Assembly (NCBI GenBank): GCA_944990035.1
Contig: CALYLX010000087.1
Coordinates: forward strand, 59,610 to 123,609
Reading direction: 5' to 3'
DNA: 64,000 nucleotides
Source: Clitopilus passeckerianus
Taxonomy: Eukaryota > Basidiomycota > Agaricomycetes > Agaricales > Entolomataceae
Made by a program: the position numbers and the translations under genes. Shown here piece after piece: positions 43,597 through 56,900 of the stretch. Under the pieces are notes generated by a model that was not told the DNA's origin, ran no database searches, and saw nothing but the letters and a program-made list of their open reading frames with translations. Numbering within the stretch: position 1 is the stretch's first letter; each line of letters starts with the position of its first letter.

Positions 43597-46500
43597 TTTG
43601 CGAATTAGTACGATCGGGATGAGGAGCAGCCCAGTCGGAGTGGGTGGCGGATCTTTACCCAGTCGGACCGAAGCTTCAGCAGTCTGTTGTCATATGCATG
43701 TAATCCTAAGTACCCTGTCGTTTTCTTCTCTCTTTCGCTGTGCTATCCGCTTGCTCGCTCTTCATTCTCCCGTGTCGTGATCAAGTCCGTATATGATGAA
43801 CTCTTGAGGATCAACTTTGGGCGTCTTGCAAATTCTATGGTTAGGGTTTGCCGACATGTGCGCGATCTATTGAATTGGAGTGATAGGGCCGCAACCCAAG
43901 CCTTCAACTTAAACCTAAACCATGAGGACAGACGTCTACCGGCATATCTTGCCTTTGTCTTCGCGATTTGATACCCTATCGCACCGTCAATGATGTATCT
44001 GGATCTCTTGCGACAGTTGGAGCCACAATATGGACATAATACTAGGGCCACACGAAAGGCCATATGTTGTAATGGACGATTCAGATGGTCAGCGACAGCT
44101 TGGAATACTCTGCGGATCTTCATAGATAGCATTTTGTACCTGCACGCAATGCCCCTTACTTTCTGGATCAACTGCCAATCATTGGGGCACATTGCTCTGG
44201 GTATCATGATGCTACTTGATCTCAACATCCTGATGCACTTCGTTGGGCGGCACAAGTTTTCGCCAACGTTCATAGAATCTCTAAGCTCTGACGTCTGAAC
44301 GATTACACCGCTCGGCCCGTGCACTCCTCAGGCACCAGGTGTATGTGTATATGTTCTTTCTGACATTTGGGTCTTTGTGAGATCATCACCGGCCTTGCAG
44401 TCGGAAACCTTCTTGTGCTATTTATTCTTCGACACGCGGCGGTGATGCGTTCCGACTTCTGCAGGTGGTAAGGTTTCTGTCATGCTTACTGGTTTGGTTC
44501 GGGAATCCAGACTCAGGATCTCGAAGAAATCCAGGGGTTCCGTTATCTCTCATGAAACCCGCCGCTGTGTATCGGGGGCATTGCTGTGCGCATCATCGGT
44601 CGCCCTGAGAGGCAACTTGTGTAATTCCACATGTTTCTGCGCAGGGAAGGGCTGTCTACATGTTTGTGTTCTTTCTTTCAAACTCTTTTGGCATCTCAGA
44701 TCGATGTTTCGAATGGCTCGTGCTTTCTACGGGTTGCTCATTTCCGTCGCGAGTTCCGGTCCACTACGTTTCAACTATGGGCTTATTTTGCGCGATATAT
44801 TTGGTACAAAACCAACTTGACGCTATGTGAATTTCACTGGCCCTTCGATGGCGTTTTGACCTTTCAGCGACAACATGAACGAGATGTTAGTAGCTAGGAG
44901 ACACTATGTATGGACTCGGTGCCGCTGGGCGCTGTTAACGCAGCTTATCTTCTCTGGCCAACCAGTGTCAGACTTCGGTGTGCAAACTCATCGTACATAC
45001 TTTTCTCGCCTGTCGGGCGACGACCCGGGCCAGCCGTCCTGTGGCGTAAATTACCATAGGTTTCATGATTTGCGACTAAGAGCTTCAAGCTCCAAACACG
45101 ATCCCTTTCGCCAGAACAAGCTTCAAGCTCATACAACTATATGGCCACGTCATATATGATCTAAACGCCTACCTATAATTCAAAGGCTATCAGGGAGTCA
45201 TGCGTCGTGCCTCCGTGCCACTTCAGTCAGGCTTCGTATCCGTTATGGGATCTGAGGGGCCTTCATTTCCCTCTGGTGTCGAAGCATACCAGAAGGACTT
45301 CATTTCACCTTCATGAATACAGTCTCGACCAAGTGGGCATGTTGGAAACAGGCGCGTTGTTATGGTTGAGACCTCATGATTCGATTCTGGGGAGTTCCGT
45401 AACCTGCTACGACCTGGAAAAGCGTGAGGCCTAGGCTGTGAAATTTAACGAGACATACCAGTTCGCGTGGTAGCAACGAGCCTAGTGACAGATGGCCGAG
45501 TGTTTCTCTGTGTAAGATACCCCTATGTTAAACGCCTAATGTGGCCTGACGGCTCTGGGAAGGTAAGGCCTGCGCATTCAACGGACGTTAGACTAAAACA
45601 ATCACTGTGCGCACCCAAGAGATCACAGCGATTTGGGTAGCAAGGTACTAATTATTTCAACCAGGAGATGAGCTGCCCACGGGCCATAGACACCATCATC
45701 CTTCATTACTCGGTGCTTGTGGAGGTCATTAAGCTGGAGGTTGTCGATGACTACTACAAATTCCTGTTTGGCGCATAGCTTCCTACGTCAATGTCGTCCA
45801 TATATATGTGGTGCTGGGTGATGCTGCCAATCTGGCCGACCAATCTCCTCCCAGGTACATGAGCTAGCTAAACTATTAATGTAATCGTAAAAATGTAACA
45901 CATCCGGGACTGCTAAAATGTATAGGCCTGAGCGCCGAGTTCAATCAACAAAAACGACAGGTGTCTCGCGAAGGAGAGACCGACGGTAAGTACACACCCG
46001 AAGGCATTACGCAGGTCAGAGTTATCTAGACGTTAGATGATGGTCCGGATGTTCTCAGGATTCAAAGGAAGGGATATCCCGGTCTCCAAATGTAGATGAG
46101 TTGGGAGAAGTGAATATCAAAGAACAAGGCTATCATGAGCGGAAACGAGCCAGTTCACTTTCTCAGAATTCGGGATCCTGAGCCACAAAGGTGTGACTAG
46201 AACCCTGGTGCCCGCGTGTATCTAGCTGTTTTATGGGCATGAGTATCCCCGAGATTCTCTGGCGTTTCTCATAGGATAGCCAGGCCCGTACAAAATTACG
46301 AGATTTTCTGATCTTCATGAGGCCTGTACCCAAGGATGGAGCGATCTGACAGTTAGGGGCCTGCAATGAAAGGCCTCCTCACACGAGAAGTGTGGAATTC
46401 TGGTAGACATCCTCGGGCCCTTTTGTCTCGACATGGACTTGGATCTAACCTTCGGGCCGGTTGGTCAAACAATTTAGCTAAAATATGAGATACACGCTCC

Positions 46501-46654
46501 AGAATAAGTTGATAGTCAGTCGTGAAGAAAAGTCCTTTCACCTAATAGTCTTGAGGTAAAAATGGAACAAGCCACTTCTGACATTGGAAGACCTTTTCAA
46601 GCATCTAAGTATCTTTCCAGCATCATTACACATCAATAGAGTCCATTTTTGTCT
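43597..46654. other. Three-kilobase region without a recognisable gene
   Basis: Longest unexplained stretch in the window. Open frames are numerous but short (up to about 110 codons), unspliced and without family signatures on either strand. A fragment near 44700-44820 (TTFQLWAYFARYIWYK) looks protein-like and may be a relic of a membrane protein. No terminal inverted repeats or intact transposase were found by eye. Confidence 0.5.
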
Positions 46655-46741
46655 TGTCCCATGGCTTAGTTGGTTAAAGCGTCCGACTGTTACCTCTCTT
46701 GATCAATCGGAAGATCGAGAGTTCAAGTCTCTCTGGGACAG
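46655..46741 (+). tRNA. tRNA-Asn (GTT anticodon) with 13-base intron
   Basis: Cloverleaf read by eye. Acceptor arm TGTCCCA pairs with TGGGACA, discriminator G as usual for Asn. D-arm is GCTT/AAGC around AGTTGGTTA. The anticodon stem TCCGA/TCGGA encloses CTGTTA, then the intron at 46693-46705, then A; anticodon GTT. T-arm is GAGAG/CTCTC around TTCAAGT. The intron is at the standard position, one base after the anticodon. The exact intron edge could shift by one base. Confidence 0.9.
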
Positions 46742-46973
46742 AACACCTTTTGCCCACCCCAATAATGGGAACAAAACTGTAATTGAAGTGAGGGTTTTAC
46801 TTCTCTTTTGTTTCTTGATCACGTTCTGGGTTCAACTTTCGCCCCGGGATCTTATGAATTGATTGGCATTATCGGATTATTGTTACAAAATATATGATAC
46901 GGTGAGAGATCTCTAAACAAGTCGGGGATGCGACCGAATGCCCAGCGTTCGTGCCTTGCAAGGAACCACAAAT

Positions 46974-49900
46974 CTAGACTTCGTTTCTCAAGATGATGCT
47001 GAAACAGGGCTCGCAGTATGGATCGTCTCCCTTTTGGAAAAATGCGGGATTGTCGAAAGGTCTTTCGCAGCGCTGTCAAGATGAAGTGGGGTAAGTATCA
47101 ATAATTTACTGAGAATTTGCTATGACATACTTTGCAGACGAAGCACTTCCAACACCATTTACCACCTAGCGCCTCAACTGCTTCCTCGTGATCACGGATA
47201 CTACGCTTGCAACGCTTACACTTCGGGAGCCGCAGTCGAACATGGCAAGCCTCGCAATAAGGGTAGCCGCGGTAAACCGTGAAACCAACGTCATCCGACG
47301 CAGCATACTCGCCATCGCCTGTCACACTGATTTCGCCTGGGAGGAACAAATTTACATCAGTATAGATTCAGTTCGACAACCACGAAAATGGACGGAGTAA
47401 CTGTCAAAGAATCAGGGGATAGGGTGACAAGATAGACGAATGATACTGATGAAGAACGAGCAGGAGAGCATTGATGCGTACCAGTTGCAGCCGTAGGATC
47501 ATCGATCGTCGGAGTAAGGAAAGGATCGCCGCATTCCGCACAGAAGAAGTGTTGCTGGTGGTATGCACGCTTTCCCAAAGCAGCGTCATCGAGGCTGATG
47601 AACCTCTCTTCGATTATGGGTGTTTTGCAGTGGTAGCATTTGGGGGCAAAGTTCTATTGAAGAGAGCAAAAGTTAGCATTCGTTCCTGAGACGATTATGA
47701 CCATATCCCCAGAAGTCTCGATCAAACTCAAAGGTCTAATATTGCTGTTGACTGGTTCTCGAGAACATCAGGATCGTGCAGGAAATCCGGACAAAGTAAT
47801 GATCTTGGAGTTTTGCTCGACAAAAAGAGGAGTGGGAAACTGAATCTCACCTCGTGGTAATCCAGATGGCAGTACGGCTTGCCCTCTGCTTCGTAAGAGC
47901 TAACATGTTCCAGCAACTCCTCGCACACCGTACACTTGAAGCAGTTCGGATGCCACCTCTGGTTCATTGCACTTACGATCCTCCCGATGATAGATCCTCC
48001 ACATCCTCCACAAACCAAGCCTCCCCTCCTCTGCCCTTGCTGGGGTTGTTGGCGCGGCTGGTGTCCCTGGTGCTGCTGATTAACATCCTTTCCTCCATGC
48101 CGAGGAGACCCTTCTGCACCGGGGCTCGATACATGTATTATTGGACCACCACCGACACTGGAGAATGAAACGTCGGAAGAACCTGAGACAGTAATCTCAG
48201 GTCCATTCGTTGGTCCCGAGAAACTGATGCCAGGTACATCGAATACATTGATTTGTGGCACTTGTTGCTGATGAGGAACCGGCTGTGGTCTCTTTCGAGA
48301 CTCACGGTGCTGCTTGCTTGACTGGCTGTCGTTGTCGCCTTGAACATTGATCATCGGAACTGGTGGGATCGTATAGTTCCTTCTGGGTGACGAGCCATCA
48401 TCAACGTTGATTACTGGAACACTGGCTCGTCGTTCCATCTTTCTCTCCCTTTGTTCAGCTGCGTCTACGCCCCCAATGTTGATAGTGGGTATGGGTACAG
48501 GCGCGGGCAATGGGGATTGGGAAAGAGGTCTTTGTTGCCCCTGTTGCTGTAGACTTTGCCTATTAATGACACTATTCCCTCTAGACCTCCCACTAGAAGG
48601 GGAGAACGGTGGGGGAGGTGTAGCAGCTCCTTCACTTGCGCTTTCCATCTTGCTAATATCGGCCAATTTGGCTCTCCCTCCGACTGGAGCAGGTGACTCG
48701 ATTTCGCAAGTCGAGATGATGGACGGCGCATTAAATGGCGAGGAGGTACGCGAAGAGCTGGGGGAGATGTTCGAATAGACCGAACGTGGCGAGGTGAAAG
48801 TTGTACCAGTGCTGAAGTTGGACGAAGACGACAGGGGTCGAGTGGGTCCCATGCCAGGTGAAGTGGGTAGTGGGCGCCGCGAGCCAGAGGGTCTTCTCTT
48901 CAGTGGCTCCTTGGGCTGCCCTTTCTCGGGTTCATCCCTGAGAGGTGCCATATATCGAGAGACGATCTGGCTCTGTGGCCTGCCCCTCTCTGGGGTATTG
49001 AAAGGGCGTGATTTGGGGCTGGCAAAGATCTGACTTTGTGCTTTGTTTGCTCTATGAGCAAATCCATTCATGATTGGGCTTCCACCCGGCGGCGTGCTGG
49101 GCAACTCCCTTCTTCCCGTTGTCGATGAACGTGATGCCGGTGATGGCTCAATCTGTTTTGGTTCCCGCTGGGTGATCTGCCTTTGAAGTAACTGTTGTTG
49201 ACGCTGAAGTTCCTGCTGCTCGTGCCCTTGTTGCCTCATGGTGTTCCATCCCGGTTTGGATGTAGGAGGTGTATCGTCTAGATCGAATTCATAGTCATAT
49301 TTCATGGGTGCCTTGACCTGAGGCCTCGACGGTGTTGTGTATGTCGGTGGAGGTTTTGAGGGCGTTGTGTTCGTGACAGGTGGGCTGTTGAACTCTGGTT
49401 GGTGAGGATAGATGTTGGTCCTCGTCGGCGTCGTATCATTGGCAGCAGACCTGGACTGTCCTTGAGGAGATCGAGATGGTAGCGTTGGCTTCCATCGGTT
49501 TACTTCAGGATCACTAGGTGGATTGGACTCCTTCTGCTTGCCCTTGTCAATCTTATTAAACGCCTTCATGGGTGAAATATTAGTTGATGGGTTCATTCCC
49601 TGAAGTATGACAAGATTAGCCTCGGCACATACTTGAATCCGAATCAAAACCTCTCACCATGCCAGAAACATCCTCTCCAGCAGCCATCCGCATCGTCATG
49701 CTCTGACCCCTGGAATGACCATGTCTGGGCCCAAACCCTCTCTTGATCGTCCCATCGCCACTATCGTCATTCCCGGAACCAAATGCAGTGACGCCAACCC
49801 AAGATCCGCTACTGAACCCGCCTGAGCTCACACTAGTACTGGAAGTTGCACTCGTCGGCCTTGAATTCTCGCCACTTCCACCATGGCCATTCGGTCGCTG

Positions 49901-52876
49901 GCTCGCAATAGGAACGGGCGCAGTTGCAGCCATCCCCATCACAGGCGGCCTCGGGAGTCCCGAAATCGCCGTGCTAATTCTCGTAGGTAAGTCCGTGATT
50001 CCATACTGCGGGCTCAAAGGCAAGCTCGCGATAGAGCTCGCAGGAGACATCATCTCGCTCCCAATCACCGACGTTGGGGTAGTAGGCGTAGCGGGTCTCG
50101 GTCCAACGAAGGCATCAAACCCACCCAGGGGGCTCATCGGGCTCAGACGCGGCGATTCTGGAAGTGGGGATGGAGCGCGGGGTGAGGATAGAGATGACGA
50201 GGAGGATGTTGTTGTTGTTGTTGAAGCGACTGAGGGAGATCGGGCTCGCTGATAGCTCTCTGGAGGGTGCGTGAGATTGGACGAGGAACGCTGGTGGTGG
50301 GCCGGTAGCTGGGCCGGAACAGGCTGGGTGGTACGGTTTGACGGTTTGGTATGTAATGGTGGCTGAGGTTGACTGTGCGTTGATGGTACGCTCGATATCC
50401 CCGATGAAGATAGTTGGGATGTAGAGGAGGAGGAGCGAAAGTGCTGCTGCTGCTGCCTCCGTGATTTGTCGGCTTTGCTGGGTGGCGAGGCCTGAAAGGG
50501 CTGTGGCATCGAATTTGAATGGTAGTGAGCAGAGCCTTGGGATCGGGAAGGCCTCACGGGAGGAGGCATCATTGGAGGAGGGGTGGGCAAAGGTGCACCG
50601 TCCTCGCCAGGTGGACGATCCATAGTGACCTCAACTCTCCTCCCATGCTCATCTTCGTACGTATAAACGTACTCATAGCTATACTCCGAATCACCATCCT
50701 CAACTTCATCATCTTCACCGTCCTCAGCTTCAACATATTCACTATCCTCGTCTTCAGAGGACACTGTATGGGATGTTCCACCGAAGCTGCCAGACGCTGA
50801 ATGCCCCGTCACCGTAGGCGGTCGCGTATGTTTCGGAACAACAGGTGGTGGACCAGTAATCTGTCCGGGCGCAAACATCGATACAGGCCTCTGCTTCTGC
50901 TGAGGCGCATATTCCCAACTCGGCTGTCGTTGGTGTGCATTCTCCCAGCTCGGCACCCTCTGATGCTGCTGCTGCATATGCTCCCAACTCTTCTGATGCT
51001 GCATGGGTGGCCTAGGCGGAGGTGGATGAGCGAACTGAGCCTGAGTGTGCATCGACTGGGGCCTCGAAGGACTAGGTGGTTGGGTTTGTTTGCTACCAAA
51101 GAAATCTCGAAGTTTGCCTTTCTCCTTCGTCTTGCCCTTTTCCTTGGTTAGTTTCTTCGCCTTCTTGTCCTCCTTGGCAGGCTTCACCTTCGACTGGGTG
51201 AGTTGCTCCTGGTAGGCCTGCCATTGCTGGTGCGGGTGTTTCGGAGGAGCTTCCCGGTTGGGCGAAGACGGTGGAGTAGGTACTATCGGAGGTAGCACAT
51301 CAGGAAGAGTGCGTTTCCAAACGGGAGTGAATTTCTGCTGAGGTTTCCCTGGTTGAGACTGTGAGAGAGGAATAGGTTGTGCCGTTTGAGGAGGTGGAAA
51401 AGGACCATTTCTCCCTGTAGATGGAGAACCAGAATATCAATACGTATTCGCCCATCAATGCAAATAGTACCAACCTGGAGCTGCGGTGATCTTAGATGGA
51501 CCATTTCCAAACATATTCGCCAAATTTCCACCTTTATTCGGGCTAGATCCTGGACTGGATCCGGGGCTAGGATTCATATTCGTTGGTATAGGACCTACGC
51601 CAAATTTAGGCGGACTGGCTCGTCCTTTATTCTTTGCACTGGGACTGGGGTCTTTCAACTTGATCGTTGAAGTTGGGGTCGTATTTGGTGATGAATCCGG
51701 GAAGCTCGGCAGGCGAATATGAGACGAAGTAGTGGGCAACCCTGGAGGAGGTTGTGGCTGCGGCCTACCTCGATCTGGGACGGTCGTCTTCGTTGGGCTG
51801 TTGCCAGCGCTAGGCAACTGCCTTGTGGGAGACGAGGAAATGTTCGGTCCTGCCAGAACTGGCTGCTTAGGCGGGCTAGCAGATGGAGATTCCTGATTGA
51901 TAACAGAAGAACGCGTCGGGGGAATAGGAGTGGGGTCCGTCATTGACTTGCCCATCATCATAAGCTGAGCAGCAGTTGGTTGCATAGGGTTAGGTGGGGG
52001 CATCCGAGACTGCTTTTGCACGGGCGCTTGTCCTGGGCTCGTCCCCCGTGCTTGTTGTTGTGAGCTCGTGCCAAAAGCGAAGGGTTGGCTCGATATCGGA
52101 GCAGAAGCAAAATAGCCCGATTGACGTAAATTTCCTGGTGATGAACCAGAAGGCGCAGGTGTTGGCGAGGGAAGCGGACGCGACCGAGTAGGAGAATCCT
52201 GCCGCGATTGAGACGGCAACGGTGGGAGCGACTGTTGTTGTGTTACCTGTTGCAATCGGGGCATCGGCGGGGGTGGTATCTGCTGCTGAGAGACCTGCTG
52301 AGCTATCTGAGGAGGAGTATGCGTATGCGCTGGCTGTTGGTTCATTTGATGCTGCATCTGCTGCATCGGTTGGAAGCCAGCGCCTTGAGGCACTTGTTGT
52401 GGCAACGTGGGCCCTTGCGAGAGACTCCTCCCTTGCATTTGCATCTGAGGGTCAGCAGGAGCTGTCTCGCTTCTCTTAATATTCGAAGGCATTGGTAAAG
52501 GTCTCCTTTGACCAGCCGAAGTTGGAGCTCTTTGCAGCTGAGCACCAGGATGAGGCGTAGGTACCCCTTGGATCATGGGAGGAGCAGATGCCGCATGATT
52601 CATCGGCGGTGGTATTGACTGCTGCTGTTGTACATAAGGTTGATGATACACTGGTGTCTGTTGTTGCGGTTGAATCTGTGGTTGTTGAGCCTGTTGTGGC
52701 TGGTATCGAACCAGAACGCCTGCATTCTGACCTGGTGGTGGAGGTGGTGGTGGTTGAGTTACACTGGCTTGCAAAGCTTGAATCCTTTGTTGTATAAGTG
52801 AAGTCTGTTGTCTTGCCTGCTGAGGCTCCTGCGCTCCCAGTTGCTGGTATATGTTCGGTGGTTGATATCGATACAT
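46974..52876 (-). CDS. Very long LIM-domain protein (paxillin/Pxl1-like)
   Basis: Predicted minus-strand exons: 52876-51475, 51414-49658, 49599-47851, 47653-47482, 47336-47131 and 47072-46974; about 1794 residues. The first ~1575 residues are low-complexity: polyQ and polyP near the start (QPPPPPPPGQ), Ser/Pro/Thr-rich throughout, with one acidic stretch (DEDSEYVEAEDGEDDEVEDG) and a basic one (KKLTKEKGKTKEKGK). The last ~215 residues hold three zinc-binding LIM domains: CGGCGGSI to YCHLDYH; CYHCKTPI to YPYCEACH; and CKRCKRSI to YCEPCFS. Fungal paxillin-like LIM proteins act at the cytokinetic ring and polarised growth sites, so a cytoskeletal scaffold role is inferred. The exon 2/3 junction uses the donor GTGAGA at 49657; a nearer donor would give an impossible 34-base intron out of frame. 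Confidence 0.85.
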
Positions 52877-53010
52877 TGCTGCCGTCGTCCGAGTCGGTCA
52901 AGCGCTGAAGTGCCAGAAGAGGATGAGCACGCGTTACCCGAAAAAGGGTAGAACGCGATCCCAACAGATCATGTGACATTGCATCATGTAGACAATCTAA
53001 TCTAATCTTA

Positions 53011-53683
53011 TCAAGCTACCATTCCAGTCAAAGTTGCCAAAGCTTTGTGTATACGCGCAATGAACTGCTTCAGTTGTTGTCGAGTCATCTCTGAAGCTGG
53101 CAGTCAGTAAAGGAAACTATAATAGCGAGGCAGCGCACCAATGAACTGGCACAGAGGAGACGAATCAGACGTGCCTTGTTGTGTAGTCCTTTCCATGATC
53201 GATCCAAGCTCTCCTTCCAGCTTGCGTCCTTCCATGGCGGTTATATGCATGGGGCGAGCTGATGCCCAGGCATGAAGCTCAAATATAGCTTCGAGAAGCA
53301 TATTTGTAAATTCTGAAGAGAGTCCCAAGTGAGTATATGCACTGAAGAGTGACCATATGCGCCTAAAACTAGTTGGAGGTCAGTATACCTCTCTTGAACT
53401 CGGCATCCCGAGCAACATCTTGTTCAAAAGGGTCAACAATCTCCTTCTGGTGATCGAAAGGCACGAAGTTGATGTCGGCGAGGATGTCAGAGACGGGAAT
53501 CTGTTGGCTAAGACGCTTGTGTTGGGAGCCTGTATGCGGAGACTGCTTCTGGGAGCTTTTAGGAGGAGCTGACGCGGTGGCACTCTGAGAACCGGAAGAA
53601 CCAGTCCCAGAGTTTTCAGAGTTGATAGTTTTGTTCAAGTTGGGCGTAGACGCAGACTCGTGAGCGGAGGTGTCGGAAGCCAT
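53011..53683 (-). CDS. Small conserved-looking protein of unknown function
   Basis: Predicted minus-strand exons: 53683-53389, 53312-53139 and 53096-53011; 184 residues. The first ~65 residues are Ser/Thr/Asn-rich and disordered. The rest is helical and charged (DHQKEIVDPFEQDVARDAEF, FTNMLLEAIFELHAWASARP, EGRKLEGELGSIMERTT, ending MTRQQLKQFIARIHKAL). I do not recognise the family. The three exons join in frame with good GT..AG ends, and composition changes from disorder to ordered helix, so it is probably real. It could be a subunit of a larger helical assembly. It lies between the LIM gene and coatomer alpha, all on the same strand. Confidence 0.6.
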
Positions 53684-53945
53684 AATGCAAGGTAGAACTA
53701 GTTCAAAGCTTCAAAGTAAGGAAGTGGTTTAAAGGACGCGGGTCCCGAAATTTATGCTCAGTGGGCTTTGCTGACAAACCATGCATCATCCGAAGATCGA
53801 TAGGTATGGCTATGGCTGTTGTGCAATCGCAGCATACAGACTGGATCATGTTGACCTTTTTGAAGGAAATTGAGAAGAGAAAAAGAAATGCATTCAGAAT
53901 TTTATCCAGAGATACATGAAGTATCATAATCAGCTTTCCGATCTA

Positions 53946-56900
53946 TCACCAGCTCGCCTGCAAACCAATTCCTCCACTTCCAATTTCAGTTAATTCGAGC
54001 AGCGGGTCGAGCATACCCTTATACTCGATCTTGTAGACCTGATCGGTGTACGGGCACCTGGCAGCCTCTCCCTTTCCTTTATATACAGGGGTAAACGAGG
54101 CTCCGCAGATTTCGAAAGGAGTTTTATCGTCGAAGTCGAGATCGATGGCATTTCGTGGGTTGCGTTCGGCTGCTGCGATACGTTGTCTGGCCTATGCACA
54201 TCAATCGCGTTAGGACATGATCTGGAGACATCCGAAATATCCAGAAACATACCTGAGCAATAATCTTGGGGTCCACGTTACCCAGATCAACCAACTTCCT
54301 CGCCAATCGTCCAGCCATCTCCACATTCCCAACCTTGGCACACACGCCAATGGCCCTCCTCAACGCAATCTGCTGGTGAACGCCCTCAGTCATGCCGACC
54401 TTTGTAAACAGCACCGCCAACTCCAAGTTCCTCGCAGAATTGTCAGGCTCCTGTTCCTCGAGTCTCCTCCTCTCCAATTCGATTGACACCCCGAGAACGT
54501 ACTCCCTGGCGCTGGTGACGAGGTCTCGCCACTGTCGAGCTTCATCGTCGGAACCGAGTACGACGAGCAGCAGAGAACGTAAAGCGGTGCGGAAGGATTC
54601 CCTGGCTTCGGCGAGTTTGTTCCCACTGACGTTGCGGTAACCTTCGGCCATCTCAGAACGAACGCTGGCAAGAGTGCGGAAAATGACGGGGAGGGCTTTG
54701 CTGGGAGGAATCTCGAGGCCGCTTAGTGGCTCGACATGGTTTCGGCGAACATGTAGTTGCAAAGGAGGAAGTGAAGCCAAGGGTGTGAGGTAGGTATGCG
54801 ATGACCGGTATATTGACATGAAGAGAGGTTTGAGTGGTGTGAAGTTGACAACACCAAATTGGTGATTGAGGATCTGAGTAGTTGGTCAGCCTCAATTACG
54901 GAGAGCTCTGGGAATCAAAGCTTACCTGCATTGCACTTTCGAAGCTGCCAGCAGCAGCATGATCCGCTGCCACTTGGGGAGAGTTGCGTGTCCAGTACTC
55001 AACCTCTGATACACCCTTAGTAGCGCCAGCACCTAACTCTTCCTCAACCTCTTCTTCGACCTCTTCCTCAGCAACGCCATCGTTCGCATCTGGATCCAGA
55101 TCCCAGCCATCTTCTCCTCCAACCTCAATCTCATCAGCGGCCTCGGCATCCAGCTCAGCTTCGCGTGCCCAGCTATCCAATGCTGCACCTCCAGCGTCTC
55201 CGTTTGCATATCCGGCCGGAGGTTCGACATCCGCATCCAACATTCCGCTCTTGAGGGCCTTGTCGAAGTAGTTCTCCCCTTTATCAAGAACTGGCCAGAG
55301 GAGGTTAGTTGTTGGGGTGATGATCGGCGGAGGTCGAGGAGGCGGTGATTGAGAAGAGGATCCGGGGATGGCGACGTCGTCAATGTCGGCTTCTGTCAGT
55401 CCAGCTGACTCGAGGATTTCTGCAGCCACTTCAGGGAGGTTATTTGTCTTAGCAGTCAAGTATGCCAATGGATCTGTAGGAGAGTTCAGTTGCCTTTTGC
55501 GAAGGCGATCAGATACATCACTTACACATTCCAACATCCCTCAGAACCTCGATTCTCTTTTCAACATCCCCTTGATACAAAGCATTATGGAATCTGCTCA
55601 TAGGGTCGCCTCTGGCGTCTGCAATCTTTTGCATCTTGGCCAACTTGTCCTCTGATCCAGTGGTGAGGTACAAGAACGAGAGCTTGTCAAAAGACTTGGT
55701 TTGTTGATAGGCTTTCTCGACCACCTTGTGGTTTCCTTGCTTGAGAGCCTGCTGTGCCAGCCTTTCCCAGCAGTCAGCTCGGTCGATCTGGCGAGCTGTC
55801 TCCATCGCGACATCGAGGTTACCACATTCAATGGCGAGCTCGAAGCGTGTATTGGTGTCTTGAACGAAGTGAAGAGCAATCTAGAATGATAGGTCCGTCA
55901 GAAACTCGTCGAATAGCGAGAGTCTTGAAAATACCTACCTCTGGGAATCCTTTCTGTTGCAGATAGCTGATGATGCTTTGCCCCATCAGTGTCGAGGTCT
56001 TGATGATGTACAGCATCTCTTCATAATTGTTCTTCAACAACGCCAACTTGAACCTGTATTCCGTCGGGTCAAAGGTTATGGTTCTCGGGCGTGCCGAGCG
56101 GTCCAAGCAGTACACTGTGCGACCTTTGACACGGGTCAGGTAGACGGGGTTGTCAAGGGTGCAGATGACACCATGATCGCTAGGAGGTGACTGAGAAAAG
56201 AGGAAATTAATAAATACGAGTAACGCTTACCCTTGGGATAGGCAGTACTTGACATGGTTGAGGGTAGAGTAGATGAACACCCCGGAATCATCCCATGCTC
56301 CAGACTTGATACGGATAGTCTCATGGATTAGACTGTGAGAGGAGAAATTTTTGTTGGCGATCGTAATGGCTAGATAAATCTAGTCAGCATGCGCAAACTC
56401 AGGTCTGAAGCGACGCACTGTGTTTGCTGAGAAGTGCCACGAGTTGTCCATCGGCACTCCAGACAACATATTTGACAGGAGGGCTGTTGATCTCAGCAAT
56501 CTGCTTCCCCTGCTGGATGTCGTAAAGGACCACCGAGGTGTTCGAGCTGAGAATGAGGCAAGCGGTTCCGCCGTAGAAGATCTCATTGGTTGGTACGGGA
56601 GGCTTGATCGACTTCACGATGGAGTTCGACAAATCGCGAACCTCGATACTCTGGAAATTTCTTAAATCATGTGTGCCAATGATGAATTCAGAAAGACGAA
56701 CCTGAGTAGGTTTGTTCAGAACTGCGAATCGGTTCCTTGCGACGAAGATCGCGCTCTGCCCTGGACCTCTCTTGCCATCCAGACTGGAATCTGCCACCTC
56801 TCCACCACTGGCCTGGGTGGGTAGACCAACCAACTCGTACAATCCGTTGTCCGAGGAAGTAGTGAGCACAACTTTCCTCTCCGCAGGGTTGAAGCTGAGA

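Noticed and set aside
43597..46654. A transposon in the 3-kb gap
   Set aside because: No transposase, reverse transcriptase, long terminal repeat or inverted repeat was visible on either strand.
49743..50252. 169-codon plus-strand frame opposite the LIM gene
   Set aside because: Low-complexity complement of a Ser/Pro-rich coding exon; no family signature.
52476..52979. 167-codon Ser/Thr-rich minus-strand frame at the start of the LIM gene
   Set aside because: Shifted frame of the CAG/CAA-rich exon 1, where glutamine codons read as serine or threonine; it has no continuation.
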